Shown here one piece after another: positions 36,401-43,926 of a stretch of 64,000 bases of DNA (positions are counted from its first letter, which is position 1; every line of letters starts with the position of its first letter). The stretch lies in NCBI RefSeq assembly GCF_003952365.1, contig NZ_CP034443.1:1109001-1173000 (forward strand), given 5' to 3'. A program made the position numbers and the translations under genes. Source of the stretch: Mesorhizobium sp. M9A.F.Ca.ET.002.03.1.2 (GTDB lineage: Bacteria; Pseudomonadota; Alphaproteobacteria; Rhizobiales; Rhizobiaceae). The notes beneath the pieces were generated by a model. The model worked only from the letters and a program-made list of their open reading frames with translations. It ran no database searches and had not been told where the DNA came from.

Positions 36401-38229
36401 TAGCTGTTTTCGAGCTCCATGTCGTGGATGAAGACCATGCCGGAGGCCTCGTCGCCGACCTCGAAGGTGCGCTCGCTGATAACGCGGAAACCGATGTTCT
36501 CCAGTACCGGCACCCGTCGCGACAGCGCCACCGGGCTGCCATGGTGATAGATTTTCAGCGCCGCCTGATGCGGTTCCTGGTCGGCATGACGGTAGTAGTC
36601 GATGGCGATCGGGTTGGCCGCATTGATCTTGGCGATACGCCCGGCATCGGCCAGCGCGACGGCCGGCGAGAAGCTGTCGCGGTAGCTTTCCGAGAAGCGC
36701 GCGGCGATCGCCGTGAGCGCTGCATCGGCGCCGGTCTCGGCCGCGGTCTCGCGCAGCGCGTCGTCCCAGGTCCGCACGATGGCGCGGATCGCTGCCTCGA
36801 TCGTCGCCTGGTCGATCTTCGGCGTCTTGCCGCCGGAACGGCCGATGATGAAGTGGACACGGGCCAGCCCGCCTTCCGGGAAGGCCGGGTAGTAGGCCGA
36901 CAGCCGACCTTCGAACACAGTCTTCAGATAGGCGCCGATCTTCTCGCGCACCACGCTGTCGTAACGGTCGCGCGGGACGAAGACGAGGATCGAGACGAAG
37001 CGGTCGAACTGATCGGCACGCACCAATGCCCTGACACGCGGCCGTTCGACAAGCCCTAGAATGGCTTCGGCGTGCTTGCGCAGGATTGGCACCGGAACCT
37101 GGAACAGCTCGTCGCGCGGGTAGCTCTCCAGCACGTTGATCAGCGCCTTGCCGGAATGATCTTCAGGGTTGAAACCGGACTTGGCGATGATGGTTTCGGC
37201 CTTCGACCTGAGGTAAGGAATCTTCATCACCGAGCGCGTATAGGCGGTCGAGGTGAACAGGCCGACGATGCGCAGCTCACCCGCAAGCGCACCCTTGGCT
37301 GTGTAGGTCTTGACGCCGATGTAGTCGAGATAGATGCGGCGGTGCACCGCCGACTTGGCATTGGCCTTGGTGACGATCAGCGGTTCCGGCCCGTATAGGA
37401 AGGCACGAATCTCCGGCGTCGTCGTCACGGCTTCGGTGCCGCGCCGCAGCACCAGCACATCGGGATCGGAGAGGATGCCGAGGCCGGGTTTTTCGGTGCG
37501 CTCCAGGGTGCCGCTCTTCTCGCCGCCGGTGTATTTGAACTCGCGCATGCCGAGGAAGGTGAAATTGTCGTCGCGCAGCCATTCGAGGAAGGCAATCGCC
37601 TCGGTGACGTGGGCCTTGTCGAGCGGCACCGGAGCGTAGCGGAACTCCGAGATCGCCTGGTCGAGGCGGGCCAGCATCGGCTTCCAGTCGGTGACGGCGG
37701 CGCGAACCTGGCCCAATATCTTCTTCAGCCGCCCGGCCAAGGCCTCGGCCTGCTCGGCCGAAAGGCGGCCGATATGGACGTGAATGACGCTCAGCCGTTC
37801 ATGATTGTGATCGCCCTTGGCAAAACCGCCATCGCCGAGGATTTCGTCGACGCCGCTCTTGCCGTGCCTGACGACGATGACCGGATGGGTGACGAGCAGC
37901 GGTTCGCCGGCGCTCTCGGTGATCTCGCCAAGGATGGAATCGAACAGGAACGGCATGTTGTCGTTGACGACGGTGATCACGGTCATCGGCCTGCCCTGGC
38001 GGACAACGCCGGAATCGACGTCTATGGCGACGACGCAATCGCCCTTCCTGTGCCGGGCGACGGCGCGTCCGGCGAGATCGGCGGCGCGTTCGAGGTCGGC
38101 GACATCATAGGCGGCGACATCTTCGGCCGGCGCCCGGGCAAGCAGGTAATCCGCAAGCCTGCCGGGCTTTTCGCTGCCCTTGGCCGTGCTCATCTTTTTC
38201 AACTGGCTTGCTGATTTCAGGCTGGCCAT
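33445..38229 (-). CDS. NAD-specific glutamate dehydrogenase, large (about 180 kDa) type
   Basis: 1594-residue NAD-dependent glutamate dehydrogenase that deaminates glutamate to 2-oxoglutarate. The N-terminal half (about 1-700) holds the ACT-like regulatory region. The catalytic core includes RWSDRAQDYRTEVLGLVKAQ and VIVPVGAKGGFYPKKLP with the substrate lysines, and VGVGDMSGDVFGNGMLLS in the nucleotide-binding part. The length matches the L_180 class of rhizobia and Caulobacter. No frameshift is seen. It is divergent from the AhpD-like gene. Confidence 0.96.
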   Translation of the reverse strand: MASLKSASQLKKMSTAKGSEKPGRLADYLLARAPAEDVAAYDVADLERAADLAGRAVARHRKGDCVVAIDVDSGVVRQGRPMTVITVVNDNMPFLFDSILGEITESAGEPLLVTHPVIVVRHGKSGVDEILGDGGFAKGDHNHERLSVIHVHIGRLSAEQAEALAGRLKKILGQVRAAVTDWKPMLARLDQAISEFRYAPVPLDKAHVTEAIAFLEWLRDDNFTFLGMREFKYTGGEKSGTLERTEKPGLGILSDPDVLVLRRGTEAVTTTPEIRAFLYGPEPLIVTKANAKSAVHRRIYLDYIGVKTYTAKGALAGELRIVGLFTSTAYTRSVMKIPYLRSKAETIIAKSGFNPEDHSGKALINVLESYPRDELFQVPVPILRKHAEAILGLVERPRVRALVRADQFDRFVSILVFVPRDRYDSVVREKIGAYLKTVFEGRLSAYYPAFPEGGLARVHFIIGRSGGKTPKIDQATIEAAIRAIVRTWDDALRETAAETGADAALTAIAARFSESYRDSFSPAVALADAGRIAKINAANPIAIDYYRHADQEPHQAALKIYHHGSPVALSRRVPVLENIGFRVISERTFEVGDEASGMVFIHDMELENSYGQPIDLGNGGALFEDAFLCVWRGDIDNDGYNCLAQTAGLWSHEVTILRAYGRYLQQAGIPQSQDFIAAALNRYPEIARGLHALFVARLGPTAETEGVVAAKHLKAKIKDALEEVPNIDDDTIIRRYLNLIEASLRTNHFVADTKEKGQSLAIKLDSQAIDGLPAPRPWREIFVYGSEVEGVHLRFGPVARGGLRWSDRAQDYRTEVLGLVKAQQVKNAVIVPVGAKGGFYPKKLPMGASRDAIFEAGTSAYKNYVSSLLSITDNIGLDGVIPPAGVTRRDHDDPYFVVAADKGTATFSDTANAISEKHGFWLDDAFASGGSAGYDHKKMGITAKGAWEAVKRHFREMNRDIQTTPFTVVGVGDMSGDVFGNGMLLSEQTRLIAAFDHRDIFIDPDPDMAASMAERKRMFALPRSSWQDYDKTKLSEGGVIVSRSQKSITLPPAAAAAIGLGKTTASPVEIMNAILKASVDLLWFGGIGTYLRASTETNQDVGDRANDAIRVTALDVRAKVIGEGANLGVTQRARIEFGLNGGRCNSDAIDNSGGVNCSDVEVNIKIALASAMRKGALSRPTRNKLLAEMTDEVGALVLSNNYEQTLALSLARKRGLADIAHQSRFMTALEARGLLDRAVETLPSPAALAEREARGEPLTRAELGVLLAYAKIVLFSDIVASDVPDDPHFDRDLMGYFPDRMAKKYAAEIHGHRLRREIIARVVANDLVNRGGPSFVDRLQEATGRSAADVVRTFALVRDGFGLPVLYREIDALDNQIDGQVQLDLYQAVSRLIYVTSGWYLKNDASTAPLGQRIAELQDARKALEPKLVSLLPAFSRERIEERRHGLFKDGAPEGLAEQLALTDVAGLVPDIALTARTANADIIAAAKAFFAVSDAFRIPRVEDAARSITPSDYYDQLALSRATDTIGAARRGIVVAALTGHAQAADPVTAWLEAGGDRVGRIRERLQALTEGGDITVSRLSVASGLMSDLTGM

Positions 38230-38365
38230 GGCGCTAATTCCCTCCCGTCACATGCTTTTGCAACTATGGTAGCAGATGACCGCTATTTGGCGACAAAGGT
38301 TTGACGGTAGCGACGAAATGTCGGAATTCGGCAGCAAATCACCGACGAACGAGGAAAAACAGCCC

Positions 38366-38929
38366 ATGGCCGGAAAAATCACCGCACTCGATCTTGCACC
38401 CGCGGAGCTGAGCGAAGCGACGAAGGCCTATTTCGCCAAATGCGAGGAGAAGCTCGGCCTCGTTCCCAATGTGCTTTTGGCCTATGCCTTCGACGAGAAG
38501 AAGCTGCGTGCCTTCACCGACATGTACAATGATCTGATGCTCGGAGAGTCCGGCCTGTCCAAGCTGGAGCGCGAGATGATCGCGGTGGCCGTCTCCTCCG
38601 TCAACCATTGCTATTATTGCCTGACCGCGCATGGCGCGGCGGTGCGCCAGTTGTCCGGCGACCCCGCCTTCGGCGAGATGATGGTGATGAATTTTCGTGC
38701 CGCCGACCTGTCCGACAGACAAAAGGCGATGCTTGAATTCGCGGTGAAGCTGACCGAAGAGCCGGCGAAGATCGTCGAGGCCGACCGGGCAGCGCTGCGT
38801 GAGGCCGGCTTTTCCGACCGCAACATCTGGGACATCGCCTCGACCGCCGCCTTCTTCAACATGTCGAACCGGGTGGCGGCCGCAATCGACATGCGGCCGA
38901 ACGCCGAATACCACGCGATGGCGCGATAG
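38366..38929 (+). CDS. AhpD-like peroxidase-related protein
   Basis: 187-residue carboxymuconolactone decarboxylase/AhpD-fold protein. The redox motif is in SVNHCYYCLTAHGAAV (CxxC with the following His), expected to reduce peroxides through a disulfide cycle. The start MAGKITALDLAPAEL at 38366 has GAGGA upstream; an in-frame ATG at 38318 would add 16 residues. It stands alone between the divergent glutamate dehydrogenase and the exported lyase-like gene. Confidence 0.88.
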   Translation: MAGKITALDLAPAELSEATKAYFAKCEEKLGLVPNVLLAYAFDEKKLRAFTDMYNDLMLGESGLSKLEREMIAVAVSSVNHCYYCLTAHGAAVRQLSGDPAFGEMMVMNFRAADLSDRQKAMLEFAVKLTEEPAKIVEADRAALREAGFSDRNIWDIASTAAFFNMSNRVAAAIDMRPNAEYHAMAR

Positions 38930-39066
38930 GGCCACATCCGTCCCACTATCGGTCCTGGGGCCAACAATCGTTTGACAGGCAGGCGCTGCCAGCTAGTTTT
39001 TCAGGAAACAAAATTTCCGGGAGGTGAAACTTCGTGCCTGAAACCTAGCTTTAGATGGGAGCCGTT

Positions 39067-40893
39067 ATGCTGGACCGAATTGCCGCTCGTAAGCCCAAGA
39101 TTTTCTTCCGCGCCCTGGCCGTGACATTGGCGCTCTTCGCAGCCCCCGCCCTCGCCTTCGAGGCGACCACCACCTACCAGCCGATCACCGAAACCGCCGC
39201 CGGCAAGACGATAACACTGACCGGCCACGACCTGACCGTCGAACAGGTTGTCGATATCGCGCGCAATGGCGCGAAGGTCGAACTCAGCGCCGAAGCGTTG
39301 CAGCGTTCAGCCGATGCATACGGCCTGCTTTTGCAGGGCGCGGCGGAAGGGGTGACGATCTACTGGTTCAACCGCGGCGCCGGCGACCAGCGCGAAACGG
39401 TGATCTTCTCCGGCGATCCGACCACGTCGGAAAACACCAAGCTTCTCAAGGACCAGCAGCTGGCCCGCTTCAAGGGCGGCGTGACGCGCGGTTATGGGCC
39501 GGAGATGGATGACGAAGCACTGGTACGCGCCATCATGGCAATCCGGGCCAATACGATGTCCTACGAGGCAGCAAGCCCGCAACTGACCCGCAGCCTCGTC
39601 GACATGCTGAACAAGCGCTTGACGCCGGTCGTGCAATCACGCGGGACGCTGGGCGAAGGCGACCTTGCGACACTGGGCAATATCGGCGCCGCCATGGTCG
39701 GCGAGGGCGAGGCCTATTTCCGCGGTGTCCGCATGCCGGCGGCGCAGGCGCTTGCCGAGGCCGGGCTGAAGCCGCTCGAACCATTCGCCGCCGACCAGGC
39801 GGCGCTGATCAGCACCAACGCCTATGCGCAGGCGCAGGCAGCCCTGCTGGTCGAGGATGCACGAAAGCTCCTGGAGTGGACGGATCTGAGCTACGCCATG
39901 GGCCTTACCGGCATGAATTCGAGCGTCACGCCGATCTCCGTGCCGGTGCAGTCGATGCGGCCTTACGAATGGCTGACCTGGGACGCCGCCCGAATCATGG
40001 ACATGATCAAGGGCAGCTATCTGTTCGACGAAGACCCGGCGCGTATCATCCAGGATCCCGAAAGCATGCGGGCGTCCAGCCAGCGTCAGGGCTCGGCATG
40101 GCAATTCTGGGCCGAACTGCGCCACTCCGTGCTGCTCTCCATCAATTCTTCGGACCACAATCCGGCCATCCTGCCCGGACTGACGCCGCAGAGCTCGTGG
40201 GAACTGAGCACGCCGCAGTTCATGCAATACTACATCAAGGGCGGGCCGCTGAGTAAAGGCAAGTCCGGCTACATCTTCTCCAACGCCAATTGGGATCCGT
40301 ACCCTTTGGCCAATCAGGTCGAGGCCTTCACCATTGCCTTGACCAATATGGGCGTTGCCGTCGCCCAGCGCATCGAGCGCTTCCGCAATCCCTTCTTCAC
40401 CGTGATCAAGCCGGCCGATGTGCTGAGCGCCGACGAACGCAAGGACATTCCCACGTTCGACGGCTATCTGCCGACCGATCTGTGGCAGGAACTGGCCGGC
40501 ATGGGCACGCCGGTGACGCCGGCCGGCCAGGCCATCGTCGCGACGGTCGAGGACCTGGAGGCGCAGACACGCATCAAGACGGAACGCGCCCGCGAGGCGG
40601 TCGACCTGTCGTTTCATCTGTTGGCGCAGGACCTGTTGACGGCGAGCTACTGGATGGAGCTTCGCAAGGCGCAAAAGCCGGAGCGAAAATTCGGCGAGGC
40701 GCCGACTGCCGCGCTGGCAGCGCTCCGCAAGGTGATCCCCTGGCATCAGCCGGCGGCGGAGCGGCCCAAGCGCCCGCTCGGCATGGTCGCCTATGACTTT
40801 ATGCAAGACAATCCGGCCGCGAATTTCTATCCGGGCGGACCGCAGGCGCCGAAGAGTGCAACAGCGCCGACGGCAGGCGTGCTGCCCAATTAG
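39067..40893 (+). CDS. Exported aromatic amino acid lyase-like protein lacking the MIO triad
   Basis: 608-residue member of the histidine/phenylalanine ammonia-lyase superfamily. A Sec signal peptide (FFRALAVTLALFAAPALA) predicts export. Matching family features: TIYWFNRGAG for the Tyr loop YGVNTGFG, IQDPESMRASSQ for QDPYSLRCxPQ, SSDHNPAI for the Asn loop, and ANWDPYPLANQVEAFTIAL for GNFHGEPLA. The usual GSVGASGDLAPL is replaced by RGTLGEGDLATL, one residue shorter and without the Ser, so the catalytic MIO group cannot form in the normal way. ATG 39067 follows GGGAG. Its stop codon TAG is completed by the adjacent IS5 element. Confidence 0.8.
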   Translation: MLDRIAARKPKIFFRALAVTLALFAAPALAFEATTTYQPITETAAGKTITLTGHDLTVEQVVDIARNGAKVELSAEALQRSADAYGLLLQGAAEGVTIYWFNRGAGDQRETVIFSGDPTTSENTKLLKDQQLARFKGGVTRGYGPEMDDEALVRAIMAIRANTMSYEAASPQLTRSLVDMLNKRLTPVVQSRGTLGEGDLATLGNIGAAMVGEGEAYFRGVRMPAAQALAEAGLKPLEPFAADQAALISTNAYAQAQAALLVEDARKLLEWTDLSYAMGLTGMNSSVTPISVPVQSMRPYEWLTWDAARIMDMIKGSYLFDEDPARIIQDPESMRASSQRQGSAWQFWAELRHSVLLSINSSDHNPAILPGLTPQSSWELSTPQFMQYYIKGGPLSKGKSGYIFSNANWDPYPLANQVEAFTIALTNMGVAVAQRIERFRNPFFTVIKPADVLSADERKDIPTFDGYLPTDLWQELAGMGTPVTPAGQAIVATVEDLEAQTRIKTERAREAVDLSFHLLAQDLLTASYWMELRKAQKPERKFGEAPTAALAALRKVIPWHQPAAERPKRPLGMVAYDFMQDNPAANFYPGGPQAPKSATAPTAGVLPN

Positions 40894-40939
40894 GCTCAGG
40901 ACCCATTAATTGGTTGAGTTGTCGGCTGGGTGATGATTC

Positions 40940-40963
40940 AAGGTGGCAGGAGGATGCCACCTT
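40940..40963 (+). promoter_or_regulatory. Hairpin over the IS5 transposase start
   Basis: AAGGTGGCA and TGCCACCTT form a perfect 9-bp stem around GGAGGA. The loop contains the ribosome binding site, and the 3' arm runs into the probable TTG start. In transcripts entering from outside, this would mask translation initiation, a known self-control strategy of insertion sequences. Confidence 0.5.
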
Positions 40964-41725
40964 GACTGATTTGCTGATGTTGACCCCGGAGCAGATGCGC
41001 CGGATTGAGCCCTATTTCCCGCTTTCGCATGGGGTTCCACGCGTGGACGACCGGCGGGTGCTGAGCGGCATCCTGTTTGTGATCCGCAATGGATTGCGCT
41101 GGCGAGATGCCCCTGCCGGCTACGGTCCGCACAAGACCATCTACAACCGCTTCATCCGCTGGAGCCGGCTGGGCGTGTTCAACCGCATCTTGGCCGAGCT
41201 AGCCGCGCAAGGTGGCGGTACCGAGAGGCTGATGATCGATGCCACTCATCTCAAGGCGCATCGAACGGCGGCGAGCCTGCTCAAAAAGGGGCTCTACCCC
41301 GATGTATCGGACGCAGCCGGGGCGGGCTGACCACCAAACTGCAGGTGGTTTGCGACGGCAAGGGGCGGCCGCTGCTACTCTATCTGAGCGAGGGACAGGC
41401 CAACGATCACAAGACTGCTGCCGCAGTTCTCGAGCAGCTACCGCACGCCAGCTTCCTGCTCGCCGACAGGGCCTACAGTTCCGCTGCCTTCCGGCAGGCG
41501 CTGGCAGATCGAGGCATCACGCCGTGCATTCCTCCTCATGCCAAACACCGCACAAAGCACGTATACGATCCAATCCTCTACCGACAGCGCCACAAGATCG
41601 AGAACATGTTCGCCCGGCTCAAGGACTGGCGTCGCATCCACACCCGCTACGACCGATGCGCTCACACCTTCCTGTCAGCCATTGCCTTCGCCGCAGCATT
41701 CATCTTTTGGATCAATGAGTCCTGA
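40962..41725 (+). CDS. IS5-family transposase in two frames
   Basis: DDE transposase of the IS427 group. The first frame (TTG 40962, or ATG 40977 reading MLTPEQMRRIEPYFP) contains GLRWRDAPAGYGP and the first catalytic Asp in LMIDATHLKAHR. A -1 shift near AAAAAGGGG (41283-41291) joins it to the second frame, read as GRSRGGLTTKLQVVCDG, with the second Asp in LLADRAYSS and the Glu in QRHKIENMFARLKDWRRI. All catalytic residues are present. Programmed -1 slippage is usual in this group, so the element may be active. Confidence 0.87.
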
Positions 41726-41897
41726 CCCTAGCTGGACCGTGGTCCCGCAATGCGATCGCAGCCATCGCGGTTGCGAACCAACCGCGCCTTATATTAGCTG
41801 CTTCGCATTTTCGTTGCTTGTTTGCCGGTTTGGTCCGATGATCGGTGTGCGGCGTGGCCGCATGCCGGTTCGATGCCGCGGATCAAGGGAGGAGAAC

Positions 41898-42221
41898 ATG
41901 GCGAAGTTTCTCTATGTCTATCACGGCTCTGGCAAGATGCCGACCGAGGAGGCCGAACGGAAAGCGGCGATGGATGCCTGGAACGGCTGGTACGGCGAGC
42001 TTGGCTCGGCCGTGGTCGACGGCGGCAACCCGGTCGGCATGTCGAAGACGGTCCTGCCCGACGGCAAGATCGAGAACAATGGCGGCAGCAATCCGACCGC
42101 CGGTTATACGATCATCGAGGCAAAGGATATCGACGATGCCGTCAGCAAGGCCAAGGATTGCCCTATCCTGAAGAACCCGGCGTTCAGCATCGAGATCGCG
42201 CCGATCATCGAAATGGGGTGA
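41898..42221 (+). CDS. YciI-like (YCII-related) small protein
   Basis: 107-residue protein starting MAKFLYVYHGSGKMPTEEAE, of the YCII/DGPF-related ferredoxin-like fold. Central features are AWNGWYGELGSAVVDGGNP and GYTIIEAKDIDDAVSKAKDCPIL. The function is unknown; some relatives act with sigma factors or as small enzymes. A strong GGGAGGAGAAC site precedes the ATG. It is convergent with the LysE gene, whose stop lies 9 bp away. Confidence 0.82.
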   Translation: MAKFLYVYHGSGKMPTEEAERKAAMDAWNGWYGELGSAVVDGGNPVGMSKTVLPDGKIENNGGSNPTAGYTIIEAKDIDDAVSKAKDCPILKNPAFSIEIAPIIEMG

Positions 42222-42230
42222 CGCACCGGC

Positions 42231-42845
42231 TCAGGATCGAGCCGCGATCGCTGCCGCGGCACCGGCCATGGTGCTGGCGCTGACGCGGTTGGCGATCTTC
42301 ATCGCCCGCTTGCTCCTGAGCAGTTTTCGCGCCTGCGCTGCGGCGAGCACCCAGGCCAGATCGATGGCGACCAGAACCACGGCCATGGTCGCCGTCAGCT
42401 CGGCCCAGCCGACGACCGTCACCGAAGCGAGGTCGATGATGGTCGGCAGCAGCGCCAGGTAGAACATCATGATCTTGGGATTGCCGAGCGTCACCGCCAT
42501 GCCGGCAAAGAACAGTTTGACGGCCGACTCCTCGCGCGGCATCTCGCCCTCGCGCGCTTCGACCGGCGCCGTCCACATCTTCCAGGCGAGATAGGCAAGA
42601 TAGGCGACGCCGATCCATTTCAACACGACGAAAGCGAGATGAAAGGTCTGGGCCACCACGGCCAGCCCGAACACTGCCAGCGACAGCCAGATGCCTTCGC
42701 CGATCCACATGGCGAGCAGGAACGGGAACACGTCGCGAAAGCCCTTTGCGATGACCCGCGCCACCAGAGCGGCAATCGACGGGCCGGGCGAGCCAGCGGC
42801 GACGAAAAGGGCTGCGGCGAAGATCAGAAGCGACGTGAAGTGCAT
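42231..42845 (-). CDS. LysE/RhtB-family amino acid exporter
   Basis: 204-residue inner-membrane exporter with about six helices. The N-terminus has the family signature AAGSPGPSIAALVARVIAKG (usually PGP), and GMAVTLGNPKIMMFYLALLPT is the second conserved block. It probably exports amino acids or related solutes such as homoserine lactone; the specificity is unknown. Confidence 0.9.
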   Translation of the reverse strand: MHFTSLLIFAAALFVAAGSPGPSIAALVARVIAKGFRDVFPFLLAMWIGEGIWLSLAVFGLAVVAQTFHLAFVVLKWIGVAYLAYLAWKMWTAPVEAREGEMPREESAVKLFFAGMAVTLGNPKIMMFYLALLPTIIDLASVTVVGWAELTATMAVVLVAIDLAWVLAAAQARKLLRSKRAMKIANRVSASTMAGAAAAIAARS

Positions 42846-43239
42846 GACCAGGATCTTTGCTTGGGACGTTGATCGCTCGATGTTAGCCCAACTGTCCCCG
42901 CAGCGGTAGCATCGATAATGGAAGGGGCTTGTCGGCCCGGCATCTCGCGGCTAGAAGTTTCACCCCGACACAATTTCGAGCCTTACTTTGCCTACGTAAC
43001 CGCCGGTCTCGTCAACTCCCCCGACGCAATGCATGGCGCCGCTGTCGCGACGTCTGTCTCATTTCACGTGTTCCTCAGGGTGGCGGTTCGAGACCGGTTT
43101 GGCACTGCTGAACCGCTGTCGCGCACACTCACCCGCGACGCCTGATTTCCGACCACCGCAGCCTCTCGCCACGCCGTGCCCGCATGGGCATCTCGACATC
43201 GCCGATCTGACGAACTTCCCGACGGGAAGGGCTTTCTGC
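42846..43239. other. 394-bp intergenic region, no gene recognised
   Basis: Lies between the divergent LysE and DUF1062 start codons. Short open frames exist but none has a ribosome binding site or recognisable product. A GGAAGGG site immediately upstream serves the DUF1062 gene. No repeat of the families seen elsewhere in the window is evident here. Confidence 0.6.
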
Positions 43240-43866
43240 ATGTCTACGATACTGCGTATCCGCTGGGCGATCGTGCCCAAAACCGCGCCTCGACCTCTGA
43301 TCAACTGCAATCGCTGCGGCGCCTTCAAGGCTTATCTCTGCAGCGGGAAATTCCGCGTCAACGCCAACGGCAAACGCATCGATGCGTGGCTGATCTACCG
43401 CTGCGTCGATTGCGACAATTCCTGGAATTTCGGCATTCTGGAGCGGTGCAATCGCCACGACATCGAGCCTGCGCTGCTGCGGGCGCTCGAAAGCAACGAC
43501 CCGGCGCTAGCGCGTTGCCATGCTTTCGATACCGTGGCGCTGCGCAACAGGATCGGGCGCGTCGAGGAATTTCCCGAAGCCGCCGTCCATAAGGAGGTGC
43601 TCGGCGACATTCCGGAAAGCATCACGGCTCTCGAACTCCAGCTCGGGCTCGAATTGCCGACAGCGCTACGGCTCGACCGGCTGCTCGCCAGCGAACTCGG
43701 TATCTCACGATCGCGGCTTCAGGCTTGGGAAGGGAAGCGGCGGCTGGTCGTCGATCCGCACGATGCCAAAGCCCTGCGCAAGCCGGCCCGGACGGGAACG
43801 GTGATCCGCATCGATCTGGCCGGCGAATCCGATCTGGAAGCCATTATCTCGGCTGCCGGCGGATGA
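43240..43866 (+). CDS. DUF1062-family protein
   Basis: 208-residue protein with two CxxC pairs, CNRCGAFK and YRCVDCDNSWN, probably forming a zinc ribbon in the N-terminal 70 residues. The stretch NANGKRIDAWLIYRC is typical of DUF1062 proteins. The C-terminal half includes SELGISRSRLQAWEGKR, which could be a DNA-binding helix-turn-helix; a regulatory role is possible but unproven. The gene converges on typA with a hairpin terminator between them. Confidence 0.83.
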   Translation: MSTILRIRWAIVPKTAPRPLINCNRCGAFKAYLCSGKFRVNANGKRIDAWLIYRCVDCDNSWNFGILERCNRHDIEPALLRALESNDPALARCHAFDTVALRNRIGRVEEFPEAAVHKEVLGDIPESITALELQLGLELPTALRLDRLLASELGISRSRLQAWEGKRRLVVDPHDAKALRKPARTGTVIRIDLAGESDLEAIISAAGG

Positions 43867-43874
43867 AGTAAAAA

Positions 43875-43902
43875 GGGAGGAAGCACGCGCGTGCTCCCTC
43901 CC
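43875..43902 (-). terminator. Terminator of typA
   Basis: GGGAGGAAGCACGC and GCGTGCTCCCTCCC form a nearly perfect 14-bp stem. On the minus strand it is followed by TTTTTAC, so it acts mainly for typA and secondarily separates the convergent DUF1062 gene. Confidence 0.8.
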
Positions 43903-43926
43903 TCATATTCGCTAAGGAAAAGTGGC

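Larger units (their letters stand above)
40893..41728 (+). mobile_element. IS5-family (IS427-type) insertion sequence, about 836 bp
   Basis: The terminal inverted repeats are GGCTCAGGACCCATTAATTG at the left and, on the opposite strand, GGGTCAGGACTCATTGAT at the right. The flanking TA duplications are at 40891-40892 and 41729-41730. The element carries a transposase in two frames. The left TA is the first two bases of the lyase stop codon, and G40893 of the element completes TAG; without the element the gene would also end in TAG. Confidence 0.88.

Noticed and set aside
35239..37059. 606-codon plus-strand frame opposite the glutamate dehydrogenase
   Set aside because: Same effect; the glutamate dehydrogenase reading is unmistakable over its whole length.
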